NCBI RefSeq assembly: GCF_002284535.1
Contig: NZ_NPKH01000030.1
Span: 62,001 to 126,000, forward strand
Direction: 5' to 3'
Origin: Mesorhizobium wenxiniae
GTDB lineage: Bacteria; Pseudomonadota; Alphaproteobacteria; Rhizobiales; Rhizobiaceae
DNA length: 64,000 nucleotides
The notes under the pieces are model-generated. The model had not been told where the DNA came from. It did not search any database and saw nothing but the letters and a program-made list of their open reading frames with translations. Position 1 is the stretch's first letter; each line of letters starts with the position of its first letter. The position numbers and the translations under genes were made by a program. Shown piece by piece: positions 17,073 through 25,152 of this stretch.

Positions 17073-18043
17073 GCCTTGCCGCGATAAAACCGGTGGTGAG
17101 GCGGCACGCAGAGATCGGCATCCTGTTGATCGCCGTCGCACTGGTCGCATTCTTTTCAGCTACTTCCGATGGGCGGTGGGCGAACGCCTACAACTTCGCC
17201 ACCATCCTCCAGGTAACCGCGACGCTCGGCCTGATGACGCTCGGCGTCGCACTGGTCATCGGCACGGGCGAGATCGACATTTCGGTCGGCTCCACCTTCG
17301 GCATGGGTGCACTCGTCTATCTCTGGCTCGCGTCGCGGATCGATCCCTCAGCTGCGGCGTTGGCGGCCGTCGCCGTCGGCGCCGCCATCGGCCTGCTTAA
17401 CGGGCTGCTCGTCACCCGAACCGGCACGCCGTCGCTCATCATCACGCTCGGCACGCTCATGATCTTCCGCGGCATCGCCATCGCGCTTACCGAAGGATTT
17501 TCGTTCTCCATTCCCTACGCGGCGCGCAAGGGCTGGAGCTTTGAGATTCTGGGTGGCGGCGAATTCCTCGGTTTCAACACCGCTCTCTACTGGCTGATCC
17601 TGATTCTGGTGGTTTTGACCGTGGTGCTCACCGCCATGCCTTTCGGGAATAGGCTGCTTGCGGTCGGCGGGTCGGCGGCCAGCGCACATTCGCGGGGGAT
17701 CCGTGTCGGTCGGATCAAGCTTTCTGCCTTTGTCATCTGCGGCGCGCTGGCCGCCTTCGCCGGCACCCTGGAAGCGGGCAAGCTCGGCTTCGCCGATGGC
17801 TCGATGGGAAGGCTCATGGAACTGCAGGCGATTGCATCCTGCGTTCTGGGTGGGTGCTTACTGGCCGGGGGGCGGGTTTCGCTGATCGGAGCGCTGCTTG
17901 GAGCCTTCGTTCTCTCATCGATTCAGTCCTACCTCGTGGTGGTGGGCGTGGCGCCGCAGTGGTTCCTGCTCTTCCTGGGGATCATCGTCGTGCTCGCAGC
18001 CTACGGAGATCAATCGCTCCGGCAGTGGGCGCTCAAGAAATAG
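17069..18043 (+). CDS. Sugar ABC transporter permease (RbsC family), second subunit
   Basis: 324 residues, starting at an ATGA overlap with the ATPase gene. It has the same family marks as its partner: LGVALVIGTGEIDISVGSTF, TPSLIITLGTLMIFRGIAIA and ASCVLGGCLLAGGRVSLIGA. It probably arose by duplication of the first permease. Together with 14188-17072 it gives a complete importer, followed directly by catabolic genes. Confidence 0.92.
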   Translation: MSLAAIKPVVRRHAEIGILLIAVALVAFFSATSDGRWANAYNFATILQVTATLGLMTLGVALVIGTGEIDISVGSTFGMGALVYLWLASRIDPSAAALAAVAVGAAIGLLNGLLVTRTGTPSLIITLGTLMIFRGIAIALTEGFSFSIPYAARKGWSFEILGGGEFLGFNTALYWLILILVVLTVVLTAMPFGNRLLAVGGSAASAHSRGIRVGRIKLSAFVICGALAAFAGTLEAGKLGFADGSMGRLMELQAIASCVLGGCLLAGGRVSLIGALLGAFVLSSIQSYLVVVGVAPQWFLLFLGIIVVLAAYGDQSLRQWALKK

Positions 18044-18053
18044 AGGATTGCAG

Positions 18054-19076
18054 ATGTCGATCAGGCTGGCGATCGTCGGCGCAGGTGTAATGGGCGCCGA
18101 CCATGCCCGGATTGTCGCCGAGAACCTTCCGGGCGCGAAGCTGCAGGTGATCTGCGACGCCTCGCCGGAACGCGCACGGAAGGTCGCTGACGACTGCGGT
18201 GCGGTCGATGTCGCAACCGATTCCCTCGATACCATCAGGCGGAGCGATGTCGACGCCGTGCTAATCGCGAGTCCGGACGAAACCCACGCCCCCCTGTCGC
18301 TCGCTGCGATCGAAGCCGGCAAGCCCGCGCTGTGCGAGAAACCGCTGTCGCAAAGCACCAGGGAATGTCTCGCCGTGATCGAGGCCGAGACCGGCCGCGG
18401 GCGACGGTTCGTGCAGTTGGGTTTCATGCGCCGCTTCGACCCCTCCTATGCCGAGATGAAGGCCGCGCTCGACGCAGGTGCGCTGGGACGGGCGATCATG
18501 ATGCACAACTTCCATCGCAACGTCGAAGCGCCGGCGAACTTCACCGGACAGATGGCCATCACCAACTCGGCTCCGCACGAATTCGACGTCGCGCGTTTTG
18601 TGCTCGGCGCCGACTACCGTTCGATCTCCGTCTTCCAGCCCTCGGTCGTGGACGCGTCGAAGACGGGCGCCCCAGTTTTCATGGTGCTCGAAACGACGAC
18701 CGGCCAGCTCGTCAACGTCGAGATCAACAACAACGCCGCCTATGGCTACGACGTGCGGGGCGAGCTGGTCGGCGAGAAGGGCTCGGTCTTCCTCAACGGA
18801 CCGATACACGCCCGCTACCACCTGTCCATGCAGTCGTTCGAACGCTATGCCGCTGACTGGCGGCCGCGTTTCGCCGAGGCCTACAGACTCCAGAACAGAG
18901 CATTCCTGGAATTCGTCCGTTCGGGAGTATTCCCTTCGGTCGCAGCGGACGCGTGGGACGGTTATTGCGCGGCGCTGGCCGCCGAATCCGGGCTCGCAGC
19001 GCTCGCTGCCGGCAGCCGGATCGCAATTGCGATGCAGGTCAAACCTGCCCTGTACCGACGATCGAAACAGCCATGA
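18054..19076 (+). CDS. Gfo/Idh/MocA family oxidoreductase (inositol-dehydrogenase-like)
   Basis: NAD(P)-dependent dehydrogenase of 340 residues from the ATG at 18054, which has a GAGGA ribosome site. The N-terminal Rossmann motif is LAIVGAGVMGADHARI. The family's catalytic Lys is Lys96 in LCEKPLS. The C-terminal Gfo/Idh domain contains HEFDVARFVLGA, with the usual active-site His/Asp. Relatives oxidise inositols or sugar ring carbons, and some are MocA-like enzymes for rhizopine breakdown. It sits 10 bases after the permease gene and probably takes the first catabolic step. Confidence 0.9.
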   Translation: MSIRLAIVGAGVMGADHARIVAENLPGAKLQVICDASPERARKVADDCGAVDVATDSLDTIRRSDVDAVLIASPDETHAPLSLAAIEAGKPALCEKPLSQSTRECLAVIEAETGRGRRFVQLGFMRRFDPSYAEMKAALDAGALGRAIMMHNFHRNVEAPANFTGQMAITNSAPHEFDVARFVLGADYRSISVFQPSVVDASKTGAPVFMVLETTTGQLVNVEINNNAAYGYDVRGELVGEKGSVFLNGPIHARYHLSMQSFERYAADWRPRFAEAYRLQNRAFLEFVRSGVFPSVAADAWDGYCAALAAESGLAALAAGSRIAIAMQVKPALYRRSKQP

Positions 19077-19408
19077 AAGACGCAATCTCCGCGACGCGGC
19101 CGGCTATCGCCTCTAGCTCTGGAACGGCCTCGGCCGCTTGCGTTCCGCCTTCGGATCTGACGGCGCTGAAACAACGGTTGATCGGCAATTCGCGCGCGTT
19201 GTCCAAGGTGGTCACCCGAATAGCCCGTTTCGCGCTGGAGAACCCAGCCGAGATTGCAATGAGTAATGGTCGCAAGATCGCAAATCTTCTTGCCGTTTCA
19301 CCCAGTTCGGTGACGCGCTTCGCGACAGCGTTAGGCTTCCAGAACTATGCGGAGCTTCGCAGATTTTTCCAGCGAGAAGTTATTAAAGCCAGGCAAGCCA
19401 GGAACTGA
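19073..19408 (+). CDS. RpiR-type HTH protein lacking the SIS sugar-binding domain
   Basis: 111 residues from the ATG at 19073, overlapping the dehydrogenase stop (ATGA). Residues about 30-105 are the RpiR helix-turn-helix domain: ALSKVVTRIARFALENPAEI, then IANLLAVSPSSVTRFATALG and NYAELRRFF. Normal RpiR regulators have about 280 residues with a C-terminal SIS domain that senses sugar phosphates. Here the chain ends right after the HTH, two bases before the next gene, with no SIS remnant behind it. It is either a trimmed regulator or a stable DNA-binding module in the operon. Confidence 0.82.
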   Translation: MKDAISATRPAIASSSGTASAACVPPSDLTALKQRLIGNSRALSKVVTRIARFALENPAEIAMSNGRKIANLLAVSPSSVTRFATALGFQNYAELRRFFQREVIKARQARN

Positions 19409-19410
19409 TC

Positions 19411-20373
19411 ATGAAATTGGGTTTTGTATCCGACTCCCTTGCGCAATTGAGTTTTGAGGAAGTGCTCGACGTTGCTGCCGAACTCGGCCTAGACGGTGTT
19501 GAAGTCAACACAGGTAATTGGTCGTCGGCGCCGCATTTCGATCTCGAACGGATGAAGGCCAGTCCTCAAGCCCGAACGGCTTTCTTGAGGGCCTTCGCCG
19601 ACCGTGGATTGGAGATCGTCGCGCTGAACGCCAACGGGAACCAGCTGCATCCCGTTTCGGGCGGCACCCAGTCAGCCTGCCTCGAGGAGACGATCCGCAT
19701 TGCCGGCGAGATTGGCGTGAAGAAGGTTTGCCTCATGTCTGGCCTGCCAGGCGGCGCACCGGGCGAGAAGGCGCCGAACTGGATCGTCTCGTCGTGGCCG
19801 CCAGAGACGCAGTCGATCCTGAAATGGCAGTGGGAGGACGTGCTCCTGCCGTACTGGCATGGGCTTGCGAAACTGGCGAAGGCTAGTGGCGTCGATCAAC
19901 TCGCCATCGAGCTGCATGGCAACCAGCTGGTCTACAACGTGCCGTCGCTGCTTCGCCTGCGCGCTGAGATCGGCCCGGTCGTGGGGGCAAACCTCGATCC
20001 GAGCCATCTGTTCTGGATGGGCGCCGATCCGATCGCGGCAGTCAATGCGCTGGGAGATGCGATCTTTCACGTGCATGCCAAGGACACGTTCCTCAACGCT
20101 CCGAAACAGGCAACGACCAGCCTCTTGGAGAACGGTTCGCTGATGGATATTCCGGCTCGTTCCTGGAGCTACATCACCCTGGGCTTCGGCCACGGCGAGG
20201 AGTGGTGGCGCTCCTTCTGCTACCGGCTGCGAATGGCCGGCTATGACGACTGGCTCTCGATTGAACACGAGGATGTCATGTTGTCCCGGCTCGAAGGGGT
20301 AAAGAAATCGGTTGAGCTATTAAGGATTGTGATGCCGATCGAGGTGAGCGACTACGCGCCGCCGGCTATCTAA
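19411..20373 (+). CDS. Sugar phosphate isomerase/epimerase (TIM barrel, AP-endonuclease-2 fold)
   Basis: 320 residues, starting two bases after the mini-RpiR gene. The family pattern is clear: MKLGFVSDSLAQLSFEEVLD, AAELGLDGVEVNTGNW, the metal ligands in LAIELHGNQLVYN and ANLDPSHLFWMGADP, then FHVHAKDTF and DWLSIEHEDVM. Such enzymes isomerise or dehydrate keto-sugars and inosose (IolE/IolI relatives). It ends the operon 14188-20373 and probably acts on the product of the upstream dehydrogenase. A 1.4-kb gap follows. Confidence 0.9.
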   Translation: MKLGFVSDSLAQLSFEEVLDVAAELGLDGVEVNTGNWSSAPHFDLERMKASPQARTAFLRAFADRGLEIVALNANGNQLHPVSGGTQSACLEETIRIAGEIGVKKVCLMSGLPGGAPGEKAPNWIVSSWPPETQSILKWQWEDVLLPYWHGLAKLAKASGVDQLAIELHGNQLVYNVPSLLRLRAEIGPVVGANLDPSHLFWMGADPIAAVNALGDAIFHVHAKDTFLNAPKQATTSLLENGSLMDIPARSWSYITLGFGHGEEWWRSFCYRLRMAGYDDWLSIEHEDVMLSRLEGVKKSVELLRIVMPIEVSDYAPPAI

Positions 20374-21760
20374 CTAGCCGTGATATGCAAATCAACCCCG
20401 TCTCCGTTCGCGAATGATTGCCGTTGTTTCCTGGACTCGAGATGTTGCGGGTCTGCGACCGGCCCAAATTCCACCATATCAACGTCGACGCCGCGGAAAT
20501 CGCAGCTGGCGCAACCGCGGCCAATCGATGCCTTGGCATAGAATGAAAAGTCGCAGTGTCGTTGCAGCAGGGTAAGGTGGAAGAACTCTATACGCCGAGC
20601 GCGCAACTAACCTATTGATTCTGAATAGATTTTGGCGCACCAGACAGAATTCTAACCTGTGACCTCTGCCTTCGGAGCGCAAAGCTCAAAGCCGGTGCAT
20701 AAGGCAGATGACCGGTCGCTCGGAAAGGCGTTTATCTCCAGGAGCTCGGTTCATACCTCGATAGGCGGCGCGAAAGTCCAGCTGCTGAAGTACGCGCCTT
20801 CCGAAGTAGCTGGCGCTCCCGTGGCTTCGTTGCCCCTGGAGTTCAGCAAGATGCTACCTACCATTCGCCATTCGTGCCCCCTTCCCCGAATGCGCCCGGT
20901 TTTTGCCCAAAGCGATCCGGACGAGTACTACGACAGTACAACCTAGAGGAATTGATTGTACTAAGTTGTTGAATATACGTTACTTTTCGCGACGTCCGTC
21001 CAGTCCATCATAGGTGCAATGCAAATCGCCTGTCTAAGTATTTCATTCCGTTGCACTTTTTTGCTCTCAGTGGGCCCAATTCCCCACTGGATCGACTGAT
21101 AAGGTAATTGCCATATCATATCCAAGAGCACGCTGAACAGCGACACAAACGTCTCCGACGCGGAACTAGAGCCCGCATTTGGCCACCTGAGTGTGCACGG
21201 TCACCCGAGGCGGTATCCCGCTGAACGGCGCACGTTCGATCGCGACCGGATTACGTTGGGGAACGGTCGGCGGGGCTTCACGCGTCTCACCGCGCATCAC
21301 CAAGGTTTGGTTTGCCGTGTCGGCGCTTCGAGTATGTCCCGTCTAGTGCAACGGATGCGTTCGAGGCGGCATGCCCTCATTGATGACCAGTGTGGCTTTG
21401 GGCCAAAGGACCGCCCGATTGGTCAGCTTTGCGCCTAAAATCGGTCTTGGAGTTCCGCCGTCGCCCGCGAACACGAAGGATGGGCCTTGGCCAGGGGTGG
21501 CGTGCCTATCGAGCGATAATCGGACGCGGGCCGAACTGACTACGACCCTGATCTATTCGGCTCGGCTCAGCACACTGTGCGAGCGCTACAGGTCGGTTTC
21601 GGCTCAGGAGGGGCGAAAGAAGCAGTACTGCGGAAGATCGTGCTGGGTTTGCGGTAGACCGGAGGGCCCTTCTGCCCGAACGACCATGTATCGCGGCACA
21701 TTCTGCCAAACGCCTGCGGCTATGCTCGGCTAACACGGCAGATTGACAGGAACCAAGGAC
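20374..21760. other. Gene-free region with tRNA remnant
   Basis: About 1.4 kb with no gene I can support. The part at 20940-21160 is clearly AT-richer than the flanks. A tRNA-Arg 3' half lies at 20634-20678 and is listed separately. The short frames here have no family pattern or ribosome site. The composition and the tRNA piece suggest a junction or scar region. Confidence 0.5.
20634..20678 (-). pseudogene. 3' half of a tRNA-Arg(CCG) gene, candidate integration scar
   Basis: On the minus strand this 45-base piece splits exactly into tRNA parts: anticodon loop CTCCGAA (anticodon CCG), 3' anticodon stem GGCAG, variable loop AGGTC, T-stem ACAGG/TCTGT with T-loop TTAGAAT, acceptor strand CTGGTGC, discriminator G and CCA. 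The T-loop has A where TTCGAAT is universal, and the 5' half (acceptor, D-arm and matching anticodon stem) is absent. Integrases of islands often recombine at tRNA 3' halves, leaving such copies at element ends. A mobile-element scar is therefore likely, but no integrase is nearby. Confidence 0.7.
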
Positions 21761-22429
21761 ATGGATCGCTTCCGGCCGAAATACGTGACTTTTGATTGCC
21801 ACGGCACGCTGATCAATTTCCAAATGGCGGGAGCCGCTCGGGATCTGTTCGGTCATCTTCTGGATGGGCCGCGCATGGACGAATTCATCAGAAACTTCCA
21901 GGCCTACCGCCTCGATGAGGTGTTGCAGGACTGGAAGCCCTATGCCGATGTCGTTCACAACGCACTGGAGCGCACGTGCCGCCGCAACAACGTCGCATTC
22001 CGTGCCGAAGACGCTGAAACGATCTACAACCGCATCCCGACCTGGGGACCGCATCAGGACGTTCCCGAGGGCTTGGCTAAACTAGCCAAGGAAATTCCGC
22101 TGGTTATCCTTTCGAACTCCATGATGGCCCAAATTCCGTCGAACGTGGCAAAACTCGGCGCGCCATTTCATGCCGTCTACACCGCTGAACAGGCGGGGGC
22201 TTACAAGCCGCACTTCAAGGCGTTCGAATATATGTTCGACATACTGGGATGCGGCCCGGAGGACATAACTCACGTTTCCTCGTCTTTCCGCCACGACCTG
22301 ATGTCTGCCTATGACCTAGGGATCATGAGCAAGGTCTGGGTTAATCGCGGCCATGAGCCGGCCAACCCTTATTACGAGTACACCGAAATCCGCGATGTGA
22401 CGGAGCTACCGGGCGTTTTCGGGATCTGA
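21761..22429 (+). CDS. HAD superfamily hydrolase (haloacid dehalogenase type II like)
   Basis: 222 residues from the ATG at 21761, with AAGGA just before it. HAD motif I is FDCHGTL (nucleophile Asp), motif II is VILSNS, motif III Lys is in GAYKPHFKAFEY, and the acidic end is DITHVSSSFRHDL. It resembles L-2-haloacid dehalogenases in spacing, but many relatives are small-molecule phosphatases. It begins the operon with the kinase and aminotransferase genes. A close paralogue at 51731-52420 shares long identical stretches, such as SKVWVNRGHEPANP. The substrate is unknown. Confidence 0.88.
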   Translation: MDRFRPKYVTFDCHGTLINFQMAGAARDLFGHLLDGPRMDEFIRNFQAYRLDEVLQDWKPYADVVHNALERTCRRNNVAFRAEDAETIYNRIPTWGPHQDVPEGLAKLAKEIPLVILSNSMMAQIPSNVAKLGAPFHAVYTAEQAGAYKPHFKAFEYMFDILGCGPEDITHVSSSFRHDLMSAYDLGIMSKVWVNRGHEPANPYYEYTEIRDVTELPGVFGI

Positions 22430-22655
22430 GGGCGAGGATGGGGCGCGGGTTTATTGGCTGGACCGCTCCACCTCTCCCATGAAGAACACCATATTCAGCA
22501 GGCGAGGATCTTTCGAGTTCGGTGCTTGTAGTCATCTGGTCTCCGATGAAGAAGCAGGTCAGCCCAATGGCTCCATGGCTGCGGGACGCGACCATCTGCC
22601 TTGCGCGGCAGCCTCAACCGAAGCCTATTTTCGCACTGCCGCCGCAATCCTGGCC

Positions 22656-23696
22656 ATGCGGCCGGCTTCCGCGGAACCGGACATGTCGGCGGCATTGCTT
22701 AAGCGTCACTACGGATTGGCGGGATCGATCGCGACATTATCCTCCGAGGTCGAGCGCACCGTTGAGGTCAACCTGTCGCACGGCCGCCGACTGATCCTGA
22801 AGACGTCGACAAGACCGGAGGCGGTCGACAGCTTTCGTTTCCAAAGCGCCACCTTGGCGGGATTGCAAGGGGCCGCGGGCTTCGTTGCACCCGAAGTGCT
22901 CCGCACCAGCAGCGGCGCGTTGATGTTTGAGGAAGAAGGGGTATGCGGGTACTTGCAGACCCGGATCGAAGGCGTTCCGCTGCACAAGGCGGTGCCCACT
23001 CCGGACCTGCTTTTTCGAACTGGCAGCGCTCTGGCCCGGCTGGACTTGGCCCTTGCGCAAGTCAATGTGCCCGCGGCCCTCCGCCCCGTTCTTTGGCATG
23101 TCGGGTGCTGGTCGCGGTTGATGGAACTAGCGCAATACCTCCCGTCCGGGAGCATTGCCGACAGCGTTCGCGTCGCGATGGCGGACTATGTGGAGTTTGT
23201 TGAGCCACAAATCTCGAACGTGGCGTGGCAGGTCACCCATAATGATCCCAGCCCATTCAATATGATGACGACTGCCCAGGGAACGGGTTTCATCGATTTT
23301 GGCGATGGCTGCTGGAGCCCCAGGATCCAGGATCTGGCGATCGCGGCAAGTCACGCCGTGACGGATCCGGACCTTTCCTTTGGGTGGGGCCGAACATCTT
23401 ATCGCCGGCTATGCCTCGGTCATGCAATTTCGGCGCTGGAAGCAAGACTGCTCGTCGGATTGATGCGGGCGCGACAAAGCGCTTTGATCCTGGTCAATTA
23501 CTGGCGCTCCCACCTTTTTCCGGTCGACGCCCAGTACATCAAAAAGAACGTCGCGCGTGCCGAGCATGGCCTCTCCATCCTGACGCCACTTGGTGTCGCA
23601 TCGGGCGAGGCGGCAGTCCAGGCGGCAATGTCGTCGTCCTGCTGCAACGCCATATCGGTTCGCCCGACAGGGCACGGTCGCCGAACCGCGAATTGA
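22656..23696 (+). CDS. APH-fold kinase (hydroxylysine-kinase-like)
   Basis: About 346 residues if it starts at the ATG at 22656. The frame is open back to 22479, but alignment with the fused protein at 2786 favours a start near 22656 or 22683, and no ribosome site is clear. The first block KRHYGLAGSIATLSSEVERT parallels the kinase half of the fusion. The catalytic loop is THNDPSPFN, and FIDFGDG carries the metal-binding Asp. It belongs with the choline/aminoglycoside kinase fold and probably phosphorylates a hydroxyl of an amine. It lies between the HAD gene and the class III aminotransferase gene, 31 bases before the latter. Confidence 0.82.
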   Translation: MRPASAEPDMSAALLKRHYGLAGSIATLSSEVERTVEVNLSHGRRLILKTSTRPEAVDSFRFQSATLAGLQGAAGFVAPEVLRTSSGALMFEEEGVCGYLQTRIEGVPLHKAVPTPDLLFRTGSALARLDLALAQVNVPAALRPVLWHVGCWSRLMELAQYLPSGSIADSVRVAMADYVEFVEPQISNVAWQVTHNDPSPFNMMTTAQGTGFIDFGDGCWSPRIQDLAIAASHAVTDPDLSFGWGRTSYRRLCLGHAISALEARLLVGLMRARQSALILVNYWRSHLFPVDAQYIKKNVARAEHGLSILTPLGVASGEAAVQAAMSSSCCNAISVRPTGHGRRTAN

Positions 23697-23727
23697 TCAA
23701 GATACTCGTTCAGATAGGCAGCTGCAC

Positions 23728-25056
23728 ATGTCCACCGATCTCATGCCGAATCGCTACAGACCTGGCGAAACCGATCTTGACAGGCGCGAGTCCGAGCTAA
23801 TTGCTCGCCGTGACGACGTTCTGGGGGCCTCTTATCGGCTCCAGTACCGCCGGCCCGTGCACTTCGTTCGCGGCGAAGGCATGTGGCTCTACGATCCCGA
23901 CGGGCGGGCCTATCTTGACTTCTATAATAACGTGCCGTCTCTCGGCCATTGCCACCCGGAAGTAAACGCCGCAATGGCTGAGCAGGCGGGCCGGATAAGT
24001 GCCAACACGCGCTATCTCGAGCCAAAACTTGTCGACTATGCCGAGCGATTGGTCGATACTTTCGCAAACGAGCTCGACCGGGTGGTCTTTACTTGCACGG
24101 GGAGTGAATCCAACGATCTGGCCCTGCGTATCGCGCGATTTGCGAGCGGCAAGGAAGGCGTGATCGTTTCCTCCTATGCGTATCACGGCACGAGTGCGGC
24201 TACCGCCGCGGTTTCGCCGAACTTGGGCGACGCCGTCAAGCTCAGCCCGTTCGTGCGCATGGTATCCCTACCCGAGCCGGCGGGCGTGCCGGAGGCCCAG
24301 GCTGCGGACTTTTTCGAGGCACAGATTCGATCAGCCATCACGGATCTGAACCGTCGTGGCATAGGCGTTGCGGCCCTGCTCATCGACAGTATTTTTTCCA
24401 GCGATGGCGTATGGGCAGATCCTCCTGGTTTTATTGCCGGCGGAGCTACGGTGGTGCGGGAGGCAGGTGGCCTCGTCATTGCCGACGAAGTTCAACCGGG
24501 CTTCGGGCGAACTGGCTCCCATATGTGGGGCTTCGAGCGGCACCGGATCGTTCCGGATCTTGTTACCCTCGGCAAGCCGATGGGCAACGGATTTCCAATT
24601 GGCGCCGTCGTTGGTCGCAGGGCCCCGATGGAGCAGTTTGGCGCCACCGCGCGCTACTCGAACACGTTCGCCGGAAACACCGTTGGAATAGCGACCGCGG
24701 ACGCCGTGCTAACGATCCTGCAGCGTGACCAAATTCCCCAAAAGGCGCTTGCCATGAGCCAGCGCCTCCGAGCCGGACTGGAAAAGATCGCAAAGCAGCA
24801 TCATGGAGTTCGTGCGATCCGAAACGCCGGTCTTTTCTTTGGCATCGACATGGGGCCTGAGGACGCACCGGCTGCGGGCCGGCGCGCAATGGCTTTGGAT
24901 GTGGTCAACGCGATGCGGGATGACGGCGTACTTATCAGCACGACAGGGGCCAATGAGGATGCACTTAAAGTGCGCCCTCCGCTCGTCTGCCAAGCCGAGC
25001 ATGTGGACCTCTTCCTTGCATCCATGGAGCAAGCGCTCATCAAGGTCGCAGGCTAG
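23728..25056 (+). CDS. Class III aminotransferase, phospho-lyase-like
   Basis: PLP enzyme of 442 residues from the ATG at 23728. TGSESNDLALRIA and IADEVQPGFGRTG (Asp253) hold the cofactor, and Lys283 in TLGKPMGNGFP forms the Schiff base. It is strikingly like the C-terminal half of the fusion at 2786: both have YLD-YNNVP-GHCHP and the TR-Y block. Animal relatives (AGXT2L1/2) are phosphoethanolamine or phosphohydroxylysine phospho-lyases rather than transaminases. Next to a kinase, that chemistry is the better guess. The aldehyde product could pass to the ALDH encoded convergently at 25153. Confidence 0.9.
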   Translation: MSTDLMPNRYRPGETDLDRRESELIARRDDVLGASYRLQYRRPVHFVRGEGMWLYDPDGRAYLDFYNNVPSLGHCHPEVNAAMAEQAGRISANTRYLEPKLVDYAERLVDTFANELDRVVFTCTGSESNDLALRIARFASGKEGVIVSSYAYHGTSAATAAVSPNLGDAVKLSPFVRMVSLPEPAGVPEAQAADFFEAQIRSAITDLNRRGIGVAALLIDSIFSSDGVWADPPGFIAGGATVVREAGGLVIADEVQPGFGRTGSHMWGFERHRIVPDLVTLGKPMGNGFPIGAVVGRRAPMEQFGATARYSNTFAGNTVGIATADAVLTILQRDQIPQKALAMSQRLRAGLEKIAKQHHGVRAIRNAGLFFGIDMGPEDAPAAGRRAMALDVVNAMRDDGVLISTTGANEDALKVRPPLVCQAEHVDLFLASMEQALIKVAG

Positions 25057-25152
25057 ACCGCATACCGCAATGTGCGGAAGCGCTCACCGAAGGCAGCCTG
25101 TTGGAATAGATGGCGCCACTGGCGCGCGTCCCTGCGCCTGGCGAGAAGACGC

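Noticed and set aside
20370..20606. Minus-strand frame containing VDVDMVEFGPVADPQ, faintly like agmatinase/arginase ends
   Set aside because: The similarity is confined to a few residues, with no metal-binding motifs and no longer match, so it cannot be supported even as a relic.
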